Assembly: GCA_049975065.1 (NCBI GenBank)
Contig: JBNGDN010000002.1
DNA from: Hydrogenovibrio sp049975065
GTDB lineage: Bacteria; Pseudomonadota; Gammaproteobacteria; Thiomicrospirales; Thiomicrospiraceae
Length of the DNA stretch: 64,000 nucleotides
Direction: 5' to 3' (one strand)
Shown: one piece after another, positions 42,877-52,785 of the stretch
Layout: every line of letters begins with the position of its first letter
Position numbering within the stretch: position 1 is the first letter of the stretch
The notes under the pieces: model-generated
The model's database searches: none
Told to the model about the DNA's origin: nothing
Seen by the model: only the letters and a program-made list of their open reading frames with translations
Position numbers and translations under genes: made by a program

Positions 42877-45759
42877 ATGAATGAAAATCTCCGTTTGGCG
42901 GCCAATGTCGATTCTGAAGGCCGAATTATTTACATCAATCGTGATTATAAAAACTGGTTGGGCTACCAGAACGCCGACATCATTGGGCAGCCGACGGCGA
43001 AATTGCGCGCGAAGGATAGCCCGCCGTTGATTCAGGAGGTGATTCGGGAGCAGATGCACAAAAATCGTCCCGTGCGTTTTCCGGTGCATGAGGTGAAAAA
43101 GAATGGCGACACCTATTGGGCCGATATGGCGATTCAGCCGATTTTTACCCAGGGGCAGTATCAAGGCTATACGTCCATTAAGCGGATCATCACCGAGCCG
43201 GATCGCGTTCAGATCGCCGAGCGTTTGTACGACAAAATTCGTGCTGGAAAAATGGTATTTACCAATGGTATTTGGGTCGGGCGTTGGCAACACGCTTGGT
43301 TGTCGAAGACGGGGTTGCAGAAAGCCGGGTTGCTGACCAAAACCCTGTTGTCGCTGGCACTGGTGTCGGTGCTAATGTTGGTAACGATTTTGTCAAAACA
43401 GTCGGCGGATATGGCCGAATTGACCGAGGTGGCGATGCAGCAGGAAGCCAAAAAGTTTTCGGAGTTGATTGAGGATAAGGTCACCAAAAAAACCGAGATT
43501 GGCTTGACCAATGCGATAGGTTTGACCTTTCCGACCGAAATCAAAGCCTTGTCCGCCAAGGAGGACGCGGCCGCCTTATCGACTTGGATGGCGAATGTGG
43601 GCAAGGAGTATCGCGAAAATACCAACTTTAAAAACGTTAAAATGAACTTTGTTAATGAAGACGGTATTTCCTACTTTAAATCCTGGAAAAAGGCTTCAGA
43701 GCAAGTGCGTTCCGATTTAAGTGGTCGAGGCTATGTTCAAGCGAATTTAGCGGAACAGAAGCCATCAGCCACTCAGGCGCTGGGGTCGGCGGGGTTTAAT
43801 ATCAAGTCAACGGTGCCGGTATTTTACAACGGACGTTATGAAGGCTTTGTGGAGCTGATTCAAGGGGTCGGCTCCATTCGCCGAGATTTTGAACAGGTGG
43901 GGCGTCATTATATGGTCGCGATGTCGCGCGACTATGCGCTGGCCGGTGATAAATTCCGTCAGCGTAATGCAAACAACATTCCGTTGAGTTCCGACCAGGC
44001 CTGGGTGGTGGGTAATGATAAACATTTTTCGCTGGAAAACTCAGGCGAGCATATTGATATTCTGCGGGCGTTGGATTTGGAAGCGTTGTTTGCGCAAGGG
44101 TATCTGCTGACCGATCGCTTCTATCACGTGGCGTTACCGATTTTCGATTATTCTGACACGCTGATGGGGTATCACATTGTGAGCGAACCGGCGCAACAGT
44201 TTGCCGCGTTTGTGGAACAGCAAACGGCCATGGCGCGTGAAGCCCTTTGGCTGAATGTGGCGATCGTGTTGGTGATGGTGTCCTTGGTGGCCTTGGTGAT
44301 GTGGTGGATGATTATTCGCCCGATTAAGCGGGCGCAGGCGACCATGGAAAAAGCGGTGTCGCAAACGGATCTGTTTGAACGCGTGCGCAGTTATTTCAAG
44401 GATGAAATCGGTCGTTTGGGCTTGGCCTATAACCAACAGGTGATGCATTCGCAAAGCCTGATTGCGGAAGCCAATGCCGCCATGGAGGAACTGGTGGAAG
44501 GCCGTCTGGATTATCGTATTCAGACACCGTTTCAGTCCGATTACAAGCTGTTGACCGATCGCATTAACCAAACCATGAATACCTTGCACGAGACGTTTGC
44601 GTCAGTCGATGACGCCTTGGGGAAAATGGCGGCGGGTGATTTTAAAGCCCGCATTGAAACGCATTTGCCGGGAGCGTATCAAGACGTGATCGATCAGGTG
44701 AAATCCACCCTAGTGAGTCTGGATCAGGTGTTTACCGAGATTAATGAGGTGATGGCCTCTGCGGCGCGCGGTGATCTGGATAAGCGAATCGAGTCGATTC
44801 AGACCGGTGAAATCAAGCAATTGCAGGTGGCGATTAATCAGTCGCTGGCGTTGATTCGCGATGGTTTTCAGGATGTGATTGCCGCCAGCGAACGCATGGC
44901 ACAAGGTAATTTCAGCCAACCCATGGAAGGGAATTATGAATTTGCGTTGCAGCAGGCGCAGTCGGCCATTAACCAGAGTATGGACAGCTTGACGCAAACG
45001 CTCAGACAAATCGGCCAGATCAGTCTGGAAGTGAACGACCATGTCGATACCGTCAATGAAGGGATGGAAAGCTTAAATCAGCGCACTCAAGAGCAGGCGG
45101 CGTCGCTGGAAGAAACCTCTTCGGCGATGGAGCAGACCACGGCGCAGATTAAAAGCAACCTGGACAGTACCCAAGCGGCTTCGGTCATTGCTCGCAACCA
45201 AAATAGCCAGCTCAATGAGGCCAACCGTTTAATGGCGGACACCAAAGCGTCGATGGGGGCGATTGAAGCGGCTTCGAATCACATTAAGGAAATCACCACC
45301 CTGATTGATTCGATTGCGTTTCAGACTAATTTGTTGGCCTTGAATGCCGCAGTGGAAGCCGCCCGTGCAGGAGAGCATGGGCGTGGTTTTGCGGTGGTGG
45401 CCGGTGAAGTACGCAACTTGGCCGGCAAATCCACCGACGCCACCAAAGAAATTGAAAAGCTGATTAACGACTCTTCCCGTGCCATTGAAGAAGGGGTGTC
45501 GCGGGTGGAAAAAGTGGCGCATTCTTTGGAGAGCGTCACCCAAGAGACGTTGAAACTGGGCGAGTTGGTTCAGAGCATTGAACGCGCCTCCAATGAGCAA
45601 GCGAGTGGTATTGAAGAAGTGAATAAGGCCATCAGTCAGATTGACGGTGTGACCCAGCAAAATGCCGCTTTGGTGGAAGAAACCAATGCCAGCACCGATG
45701 CCTTGCGTCAGGCCACTCAGACCTTGCGCGAGGCGATTGCCAAGTTTGAACTGAAATAA
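42877..45759 (+). CDS. PAS-domain methyl-accepting chemotaxis protein
   Basis: 960 residues. An N-terminal Aer-type PAS (residues 5-110; GYQNADIIGQPTAKL, KKNGDTYWADMAIQPIF) is followed by a membrane helix (about 168-186) and a periplasmic cache-like region (residues 190-440). A second membrane helix (VAIVLVMVSLVALVMWWMII) and HAMP repeats come next. The signalling hairpin has IDSIAFQTNLLALNAAVEAARAGEHGRGFAVVAGEVRNLA. It ends AIAKFELK, without an NWETF-type CheR tether. It should detect both a cytoplasmic cue (possibly redox via FAD) and a periplasmic ligand. Monocistronic or first before the peroxiredoxin gene (16 bp). Confidence 0.92.
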   Translation: MNENLRLAANVDSEGRIIYINRDYKNWLGYQNADIIGQPTAKLRAKDSPPLIQEVIREQMHKNRPVRFPVHEVKKNGDTYWADMAIQPIFTQGQYQGYTSIKRIITEPDRVQIAERLYDKIRAGKMVFTNGIWVGRWQHAWLSKTGLQKAGLLTKTLLSLALVSVLMLVTILSKQSADMAELTEVAMQQEAKKFSELIEDKVTKKTEIGLTNAIGLTFPTEIKALSAKEDAAALSTWMANVGKEYRENTNFKNVKMNFVNEDGISYFKSWKKASEQVRSDLSGRGYVQANLAEQKPSATQALGSAGFNIKSTVPVFYNGRYEGFVELIQGVGSIRRDFEQVGRHYMVAMSRDYALAGDKFRQRNANNIPLSSDQAWVVGNDKHFSLENSGEHIDILRALDLEALFAQGYLLTDRFYHVALPIFDYSDTLMGYHIVSEPAQQFAAFVEQQTAMAREALWLNVAIVLVMVSLVALVMWWMIIRPIKRAQATMEKAVSQTDLFERVRSYFKDEIGRLGLAYNQQVMHSQSLIAEANAAMEELVEGRLDYRIQTPFQSDYKLLTDRINQTMNTLHETFASVDDALGKMAAGDFKARIETHLPGAYQDVIDQVKSTLVSLDQVFTEINEVMASAARGDLDKRIESIQTGEIKQLQVAINQSLALIRDGFQDVIAASERMAQGNFSQPMEGNYEFALQQAQSAINQSMDSLTQTLRQIGQISLEVNDHVDTVNEGMESLNQRTQEQAASLEETSSAMEQTTAQIKSNLDSTQAASVIARNQNSQLNEANRLMADTKASMGAIEAASNHIKEITTLIDSIAFQTNLLALNAAVEAARAGEHGRGFAVVAGEVRNLAGKSTDATKEIEKLINDSSRAIEEGVSRVEKVAHSLESVTQETLKLGELVQSIERASNEQASGIEEVNKAISQIDGVTQQNAALVEETNASTDALRQATQTLREAIAKFELK

Positions 45760-45775
45760 AAGGAGCCAGTTCCGT

Positions 45776-46339
45776 ATGAAAATGATGCGATTGTTTAAGT
45801 CCTTGTCTCGCTGGGTGATGGCGACTGTGATCAGCAGTGTGACAATATTTGCACCGAGTGTTCAGGCGAATGACGTGCTCGTCTCCGGCGATATGGCACC
45901 GGACTTCAGTCTGCCGAATCAGGCGGGTGAGACAGTGACCTTGTCAGACTACCGAGGCCAGTGGGTGGTGCTGTATTTTTACCCGAAAAACGATACCCCG
46001 GGCTGCACCACGGAAGCCTGCAGTTTTCGGGACAATATCAATCGCCTGATTGCGCAGCAAGCGGTGGTGTTGGGGCTGTCGCTGGACAGCCAAGCCAGTC
46101 ATGAGGCGTTTGCGCGTAAGCATCAGTTGCCGTTTGACTTGCTGGCGGATGAAACCGGTGAGGTGGCCAAGCAATACAACGCCTTGTCGGACTGGGTGGT
46201 GATGCGGTTTGCCAAGCGCCAGAGTTTTATCATCGACCCGCAGGGGCGTTTGGTGACAGTCTATCGTGATGTGAACCCAGATGAACACGTCAAAGAGGTG
46301 ATTCGAGATTTAAGCGCCTTGCAGGCTGAGGGCAAATGA
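45776..46339 (+). CDS. Periplasmic Bcp/PrxQ-type peroxiredoxin
   Basis: 187 residues. A signal peptide (about 1-31, ending SVQA) precedes the thioredoxin-fold domain with MAPDFSLPNQAG, YFYPKNDTPGCTTEACSFRDN (peroxidatic Cys plus the second Cys typical of the alpha PrxQ group) and LLADETGEVAKQY. It reduces peroxides in the periplasm. Starts 16 bp after the chemoreceptor and overlaps the hydrolase by 4 bp. Confidence 0.9.
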   Translation: MKMMRLFKSLSRWVMATVISSVTIFAPSVQANDVLVSGDMAPDFSLPNQAGETVTLSDYRGQWVVLYFYPKNDTPGCTTEACSFRDNINRLIAQQAVVLGLSLDSQASHEAFARKHQLPFDLLADETGEVAKQYNALSDWVVMRFAKRQSFIIDPQGRLVTVYRDVNPDEHVKEVIRDLSALQAEGK

Positions 46340-47217
46340 CGCTCGAAACCGCCTTGCTGATGGTGACGATCTGTTTGGTGGTTGTGCTGGCGTTGGTGGC
46401 GGCGATTCATGTCAGTTTTCGTGCGCCGCGACGGACAAATGACATCACGCCGGATAGTTTTGGCCTGTTTGCCCAGGCCTGCGCAATTGCAGATATCCGA
46501 GGTGGGCGGCTTTCTGGGTGGTGGCTTCCGGCCAGGCCTGGTGCTTCTTACCCAGACACGACGGTGGTGCTGATGCACGGTTGGGGCGCGAATAAAAGCG
46601 ATTTGTTGCCGCTGGCAAACCCCTTCCATGCCGCCGGTTATTGCATTTTGATGCTGGATGCGCACAATCACGGTGACAGCGATGCGCGCGGGGTGTCTTC
46701 CATGCCCAAGTTCGCCGAGGATGTGCAGGCAGCGTTGGACTGGCTGCAACAGCAGCATCCCGATGAGAGCCGCCGGCGGATTCTGGTGGGGCATTCGGTG
46801 GGCGCGGCGGCGGTGTTGCTGGCGGCGGCACGCGGTGCGGAGGTGGATGCCGTGGTGGCGATGGCCAGTTTTGTCCACCCCAAGCGAATGATGAAACGGC
46901 ATTTGCACCGACTGCGTTTTTTGCCAGGCCTGGTGAATTTGATTGCGGCCTATGTGCAATGGGTGATTGGTCACCGGTTTGACGACATCGCCCCCATCAC
47001 CAGCTTAAAGCGCATTCAGGTGCCAGTGTTATTGGTGCATGGCGATGCGGATCGGGTGATTCCGATTGAGGATCATCAGGCGTTGTGCCAAGCGGCTCCA
47101 AATTCGGTCAAGTGTCTGTCCGTGCCCGGCGCCGACCACGATTCCATTGAGCGGATTGAAGCGCATTTCGGCGAGGTGCAGGCCTTTTTGGCTGGGCCTC
47201 ACGCCACTGGCGCTTAA
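46336..47217 (+). CDS. Alpha/beta hydrolase with an N-terminal membrane segment
   Basis: 293 residues. The N-terminus (LLMVTICLVVVLALVAAIHVSF) is an uncleaved membrane anchor. VVLMHGWGANKSDLL is the oxyanion region, GHSVGAAAVLLAA the nucleophile elbow, VLLVHGDADRVIP and GADHDSIERI the acid and His segments. Substrate unknown. The stop overlaps the converging phosphoesterase gene by 4 bp. Two exact palindromes and one near copy occur inside. Confidence 0.82.
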   Translation: MTLETALLMVTICLVVVLALVAAIHVSFRAPRRTNDITPDSFGLFAQACAIADIRGGRLSGWWLPARPGASYPDTTVVLMHGWGANKSDLLPLANPFHAAGYCILMLDAHNHGDSDARGVSSMPKFAEDVQAALDWLQQQHPDESRRRILVGHSVGAAAVLLAAARGAEVDAVVAMASFVHPKRMMKRHLHRLRFLPGLVNLIAAYVQWVIGHRFDDIAPITSLKRIQVPVLLVHGDADRVIPIEDHQALCQAAPNSVKCLSVPGADHDSIERIEAHFGEVQAFLAGPHATGA

Positions 47218-49183
47218 ACCCGGTTGCGCAGAACCTGCTCCATTCTCGGGGTGAGTTGCTTGAAGAGTTCGGCATTGTAAGAAGCGCAATAGGGCACATT
47301 ACTGGCTTCGCCGTAGTGGATGGATGGATCTGGGGTGTCGTTCTGGGGACGGGTGGGGTCCATGGCGTTGACCGGCACGGTTTGTTTGGGCAGCTTTTTT
47401 TCTTCGATATTTTTGTTGTTCAGGCGCAGATTGTTTTGGATGATTTGCTGGGNNNNNNNNNNNNNNNNNNNNNNNNNNNNNNNNNNNNNNNNNNNNNNNN
47501 NNNNNNNNNNNNNNNNNNNNNNNNNNNNNNNNNNNNNNNNNNNNNNNNNNNNATTTGCTGGGGGAAATCTCGCAGCGAGGCGGTTTCCACCTGCCAGAAA
47601 CCGCGCTCCGGTTTATTGACCGGGTCGGGTGAGACGAAGGCTTTGACGGTATTGAGATGGCGGTGTCCGGCGATCCACATCAGCAGGTTGGGCGCGTCTT
47701 GCAGGGTGGCCACCAGCTCGGCCAAGGTGACGGCGTTTTGCTCGGTGGCATTGGGGTCTTTGTCGGATTCCCACCATTCCATGGCGGAACCAATGGCGGC
47801 GACGGCAATGGGGATGTGCGCGGCAATGATCATGAGCTGGTCATTGTCCTGACCGGCTTTGAGTTCGGTTTTGAGCCAATTCCAGCGTTTTTCATCAAGA
47901 AAGCCGTGGCCGTGAATGTCCTGGGAGCCGTCGGTATCCGACTGGGTATTGTCGAGCACAATCACTTTCAGCGGCACGCCTTGGTTGGGGATGAAGCTGT
48001 AGCAGGCAAAGCCGTTGTCCAGATCGGTGGGGTCAAGGTGATTGAACCCGTGTCCGCGCGGTTCGCTGTCGGTATTGAAGAATTCTTGCATCCATTCGGT
48101 GCGATGCAAGGGGCGGCGGTTCGGGTCTGCAGCAATGGTGGCCGGTGGCGCGTCACCGTAATTTGCGGTGTGGGTGATTTTGCCATAGGAGCTTTCGCCG
48201 TCGAGAACGCCCATGTAGTAAGTGGGGGTGCCGAGGCTTTCGCGGGTGTTGTAGTTCGCCGGAAAGGTGCCGGAATTGGGTTTTAACACATTGCCCACCG
48301 CCCAGACCTGGTTGGACGTGTAAGACTCGCGCAGCTCGTCATCAATGGCGAAAGAGCCGATGCAAAAGTGGTCGTGGTTGCCCAGCACCTGATACCAAGG
48401 GATGGTTTTGTTTAAACCGGCGGCTTGATACGGGATTTGATAATCGACTTGGCTGGCGCCCAGATGGTCACCGGAGCTGGGGCGAATCGGCTGGCCGTCC
48501 ATGACATCAATGTACCAGCGTAATTCGTTGTATTGACTGCTGTTGCAGACATCGCCCAGTGAAATGCCGAAGTCAAACGGCGTTTTCTCGTGCAACACAT
48601 TGAGGGTTTGCACCGCCGCATCGAGGACGTGAGTGGTGTAAGGCATGATGGGCGAGTAGATGGAGGTCATGGCGGCGGAGTAGATGGGGTCCATCTGTTG
48701 CAGGTAGATTAACTGGTTCGGCGCTTCTTTGTCGGTGATGTGGACATCGGTGATGGCAAAAAAGTGCCGTAATGTTTTCGAATCTTGAGTGTTCGGTGGC
48801 GTGTCCGGCTGGGTGTCCGCCATGATGTCGAAGCGTGGCTTGATCGCCAGTTGGCCACCGTAAGTGTACTGTCCGTATCCGTATTGGTTGTAGAGCGGTA
48901 CTTTGGGAAGCTCTGTTTTGTAGAGTCCGGTGCCGGAATTGGGGGCATCTGGTTGCGGCGGCAAGTCAAATGACAGCATGCGTTCATTGGTTTTGGTTAC
49001 ATTGGGGTCGATGGGTTGTCTGGGCAAGGCGCTGCTGCGGCCATTGCCACTGCTGCACCCTGCGGCCAGTGATCCCAGAAACGTCCAAGAGACGGTGCCA
49101 AGGGAAAATTTGAGGAAATCACGGCGTCCCATATTGGAGAAGGCGGCGCTGATAGGCTGTTTGGAATCGTCTTGGCGGGTCAT
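47214..49183 (-). CDS. Tat-exported metallophosphoesterase lipoprotein (TIGR03768-like), interrupted by an assembly gap
   Basis: The N-terminus has a twin-arginine motif (GRRDFLKFSLG) and a lipobox-like AAGC, so it is probably Tat-exported and lipid-anchored. Phosphoesterase ligands: FAITDVHI, GISLGDV, VLGNHDH and IAGHRHLN. The coding sequence runs to RDFPQQ, then meets 100 N (47453-47552), then resumes with IIQNNLRLNN and ends SYNAELFKQLTPRMEQVLRNRV at 47214. Both gap edges carry ATTTGCTGGG; merging them gives an open frame, so little or nothing may be missing. Confidence 0.82.
47453..47552. other. Assembly gap (100 N)
   Basis: A run of exactly 100 N, the usual placeholder for unknown length. 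The flanks share the 10-mer ATTTGCTGGG (47443-47452 and 47553-47562). Confidence 0.99.
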
Positions 49184-49492
49184 GGAGTTTCCTTTTTGGG
49201 CGATTGCGGTGATGAGCGAGGTGGTTAAATGGCCAGTCCTGCGGTGTTTTTATTCCCTGCTGAGCGGGGGTTCCACATGAAACCTTGCTGCGGACGCGGA
49301 CGTTGTCCGTGCTTTACTGGAACCGGAGCCGCGACATCAACTGGAACTGGAACTGCAAATGGAGAAAACTTCAGGTAAAAACCGTCCATTCAGTTTTCTA
49401 CTATAGGCTTAATGGTCGGGGCTGGCAATGAAAAAGGATGGGCACGTTTTCGCCAGGCCTGGTAAAAGAAGCCTAAAAGCCCCAAGAAGCCT
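49184..49492. other. Intergenic region upstream of the phosphoesterase gene
   Basis: 309 bp without a gene. It contains the short hairpin CGGAC-GTT-GTCCG (near 49300), a (GGAACT)-like triple repeat near 49343-49358, and one exact palindrome at 49453-49462 close to the end of the following lipoprotein gene. No clear promoter identified. Confidence 0.4.
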
Positions 49493-50332
49493 TCAGGACT
49501 GTCGAGATAAGAGGGTGAAGTCGCGTTGATAATCGTTGAGTCGATTCAGCAAATGGGCTTGCTGCGCTGGACTGAGATTTTTGAGTGTGGCGTTCAGCAG
49601 CGTTACCAGCAGGGCGACATTGTGGCGGTATTGTGCTTTAAGCTCGGTATCCCAAAACAAACGGCGTTGCTCAAACAGGGTCAGCAGCTCGGTTTGGTTG
49701 ACGTTGGGGGATGACGTTAACAGGGCTTCCAGCCGGTCGGCCCACTGTTTGCGTGCCGCCAGCAGACCGGGCGACATCCACTGGGTTTGTTGGGTAAAGG
49801 CTTGGATTCGCTGTTGCTGTTCCGGGCTTAACGCGCCCAGCCAATCGTCGAAAATTTCTTGCATTTTTTCCGCGCCTTTGCGACGTGCAGCCGCCTCGCC
49901 AATGGCGATATAGTCGTTGGCATAGTCTTGGTTTTTGGCACGGACATTGGTGATGAGTTCGCTTTTTTGTGCCTCCGTCAAGCTAGCAATCAGCGGGACG
50001 AAATCCACGCCGAACTGGTGGTAAAGCTGGTTAATAAACCCGTCCAGCCTGTCGATGTGCCGCTCAATGTCGTGCGGTGTCGGCTGGGCGACCACCGGCT
50101 TGAGACTGGCTACATACTGAGCATACAGCGGCAATTGTTCGGCGCGGTGCCAGTTTAGAAATTCGGTTAAGGTGGCGTCGAAAGCAGGCTGTTGCTGCGA
50201 TTCGACCGAGACGTAATCCTCAAGATACCAAGGCAGCAGCCAATCCAGCTGGTTATATAAAAAACGGGTGGAACAGCTCGTCAGCGTCAGCGCCATCAGC
50301 AGAACTGCAATCATTTTAAACACCGTTTTCAT
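49493..50332 (-). CDS. DUF6279-like lipoprotein
   Basis: 279 residues with lipobox LTSC at residues 17-20. The start of the mature protein, STRFLYNQLDWLLPWYLEDYV, is the diagnostic region of DUF6279 lipoproteins; the rest is helical. Function unknown. It overlaps the stop of the EAL-domain gene by 4 bp, so it is part of the same signalling operon. Confidence 0.8.
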   Translation of the reverse strand: MKTVFKMIAVLLMALTLTSCSTRFLYNQLDWLLPWYLEDYVSVESQQQPAFDATLTEFLNWHRAEQLPLYAQYVASLKPVVAQPTPHDIERHIDRLDGFINQLYHQFGVDFVPLIASLTEAQKSELITNVRAKNQDYANDYIAIGEAAARRKGAEKMQEIFDDWLGALSPEQQQRIQAFTQQTQWMSPGLLAARKQWADRLEALLTSSPNVNQTELLTLFEQRRLFWDTELKAQYRHNVALLVTLLNATLKNLSPAQQAHLLNRLNDYQRDFTLLSRQS

Positions 50333-52785
50333 ATTGATGACTCTCGGTCTTTAAGGGGCGTGTTGGCGTCAACCGGCAGCAGTGCTTGCCATTGCGCCGG
50401 TTGGTTTTCATTGAGCCAGTTTTCCAGTGCAAATGCCGTCAGTGGGCGGTTTATCCAGTAGCCCTGTAAGGTTTCGCATCCGGCTTGGTGTAGATAGTGT
50501 CCTTGTTCGGCGCTTTCGACCCCTTCGGCCACCACCGTCATGCCGAGGTTGTGCGCCAGCTGAATCACGGTGTGGGTGAGCACCGCATCGTTGTTGTCCA
50601 GTGGCAGGCCATCGATAAAGGATTTATCAATTTTTAAAATGTTCAGCGGAAACGCCTTCAGGTAGTTGAGCGACGAGTAACCGGTGCCAAAGTCATCCAC
50701 CGAAAGGCGAAACCCGGCCTGTGACAGTTGGTTGAGGCGGTGAATGTTCTCCTCCGCATCGGTCATAATGGCACGCTCGGTCAATTCCAATTCCACCGCA
50801 TCGGCGGGCAGGTCGTGGTGAGCCAGCAAGGTTTGCAGACGCTCGATAAAGTTCGGTTGAGCCAACTGGATGGCGCTGAGATTGACGGCGATGCGCTGAA
50901 TGGCGCAGCCGTTACGACGCCATTGGCTCAACTGGTGCAGACTTTGGTCAATGACCCAGTCCCCCACGGAGTTAATGCCGAGGTTTTGTTCCAAAATCGG
51001 GATAAACCGATCGGGCGGGATGGTGCCCAGTTTCGGGTTGTGCCAACGCAATAACACTTCTACCGTGTCTAAGCGCCCAGTGTGCAAATTCAGTTGGGGT
51101 TGATAGACCAATGAAAATTCATCGTTTTCCAAGGCGTTGTAGAGATGGGACTCTAAGGCGCTTTGTTGCAACAGGCTGGTTTCCAGTTCGGGATAAAAGT
51201 GCTGATATTGTCCGGGACCTTTTTGACGGGCAAACGACATGGCGGCGGTGGCGCGGCGGACAAGCGTTTCCGCCTTGCGTCCATCGCGCGGGTAGTGACT
51301 GAGGCCAGCATGGGCGGTGAAATGCAGGTCTTCGACTTCGATGACTGGAAATTGCTCAATCGCTTGCAGCAGTTGCTGGGCGAGTGTGTCCGCCTCGTCG
51401 CCATCGGGCGACACCAGCACCACGGCAAATTCAGCGCCTTGGATGCGTGCCAGAAAGGCGGGTTGATCGGATGGCATGACCTGTTGAAGGTGGGCGGCCA
51501 AGTGTTGCAGCAACCGATCGGCGACGTCGTGTCCGCGCGATTCCTGTACCTTGCGAAATTGGAAGATATTGATCACCATGACGTGCAGATGGTCGTCGTG
51601 ATCCGCCTGCATTTGTTTTAAGGTGTCGATAAAATTGAGCTTGTTGGGCAGGCCGGTGATGCTGTCAAAATACGCCAGTTCGCGGATGTGTTCATTTTCT
51701 TGGCGTAATCGCACGCCGCGTAACCGCAGGCTGTAGAGCAAAACGACCATCAAGCTATAAGCCAGTAAGGCCGCCAGCGCGGTGAACAGAACCGGGGTGA
51801 AATCTAAGTCATTCGCGGTGATGCGGTGGCGGAACTGAAATTGCCAGGGCTGTTGATGGAGCAGCAGTTGTGTCTGATTTTGCAACTGAAACTCAAACGG
51901 CAATAACGCCAGCAAGCGGTCGGTGTCGTCCGGGACTTCGGTGAACGCTTGCGTGCTGGCCTGTGCAATGGCGTTGCTTTGATGGCGCGGGTTGAGTGAC
52001 AGTTGCAGGGCGTAGTCGGGGGCGACGGTGTCGATGAGCGCCTGCGCCATGGCATCGCTTCGAATCCAGGCAAAGGCGATTCCAATCGGATCTGATGAGT
52101 GCTTATCAGGCGGGTTGAACCCGACCTTGAGCACCGGCGCAAAATAGGGGCGGATGACCAGTTGTCCGGCGTGGGGCGTCAGCGGCGGGGCGATAAACAG
52201 GCCGGTCGCTCTTTGGGTTTGCTGCGCCAAGGCTAAGGTTTGCGCAAAGTCTGTCAGGCTGGCGAGATCCTGTCCCAGATAGGGGGCAAAGTGCGGTCGA
52301 AAGGGAATGATCAGTTGAATTGGAAAATGCGTTGGGTGCGATAGGGTGCAGTTGGAGGGCACGGTTTCAAAACAGCGGATACGGTAGTTTTCAAACCCGG
52401 CGGCTCGCATGGTCTCGGTAAAGGTGCTCAGCTGCGCTTGCGTGATCGTGGGAGCCAGCCCGAACAGCGTGACCTCAACCACTTGTTTCAGTTGGCTTTC
52501 GGCGAATAAAATCTGGTTGTACCGATTCACTTCGTGGCTGTTCTGGTGCACGGAAATTAAGCCGCTGAGGGCGATTTCCAGTTTTTGATTTTGCGTTTGT
52601 TGCCAGGCCAGCAAACGCTGGGTTTCGAGGTGGAAATTGTCTTGTATCGGTCGCAGTTGTAATTTTAACTGCGCCAGCATGGCCGCGGCGATAAACAGCG
52701 CCCCCACCAGCAAAATCCCCCCTGTGAGCGACAGCGGAAACACATCGCGAAAGCGAATGGGCTTGAGCGGCGTCATTGCGACCAC
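50329..52785 (-). CDS. Membrane-bound EAL phosphodiesterase with degenerate GGDEF
   Basis: 818 residues. Membrane helix at about 14-36, a periplasmic CHASE-like sensor (residues 40-310), second membrane helix near 330-350, a GGDEF-like domain whose active site reads IQGAEF (degenerate), and a C-terminal EAL domain. The EAL motif is EVLLRW, but the substrate and metal segments LELTERAIM, SVDDFGTGYSSLNYL and KIDKSFI are intact, so c-di-GMP hydrolysis is plausible. It lies between a periplasmic substrate-binding protein and a lipoprotein, with overlaps on both sides, suggesting that ligand capture modulates c-di-GMP. Confidence 0.87.
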   Translation of the reverse strand: MVAMTPLKPIRFRDVFPLSLTGGILLVGALFIAAAMLAQLKLQLRPIQDNFHLETQRLLAWQQTQNQKLEIALSGLISVHQNSHEVNRYNQILFAESQLKQVVEVTLFGLAPTITQAQLSTFTETMRAAGFENYRIRCFETVPSNCTLSHPTHFPIQLIIPFRPHFAPYLGQDLASLTDFAQTLALAQQTQRATGLFIAPPLTPHAGQLVIRPYFAPVLKVGFNPPDKHSSDPIGIAFAWIRSDAMAQALIDTVAPDYALQLSLNPRHQSNAIAQASTQAFTEVPDDTDRLLALLPFEFQLQNQTQLLLHQQPWQFQFRHRITANDLDFTPVLFTALAALLAYSLMVVLLYSLRLRGVRLRQENEHIRELAYFDSITGLPNKLNFIDTLKQMQADHDDHLHVMVINIFQFRKVQESRGHDVADRLLQHLAAHLQQVMPSDQPAFLARIQGAEFAVVLVSPDGDEADTLAQQLLQAIEQFPVIEVEDLHFTAHAGLSHYPRDGRKAETLVRRATAAMSFARQKGPGQYQHFYPELETSLLQQSALESHLYNALENDEFSLVYQPQLNLHTGRLDTVEVLLRWHNPKLGTIPPDRFIPILEQNLGINSVGDWVIDQSLHQLSQWRRNGCAIQRIAVNLSAIQLAQPNFIERLQTLLAHHDLPADAVELELTERAIMTDAEENIHRLNQLSQAGFRLSVDDFGTGYSSLNYLKAFPLNILKIDKSFIDGLPLDNNDAVLTHTVIQLAHNLGMTVVAEGVESAEQGHYLHQAGCETLQGYWINRPLTAFALENWLNENQPAQWQALLPVDANTPLKDRESSI

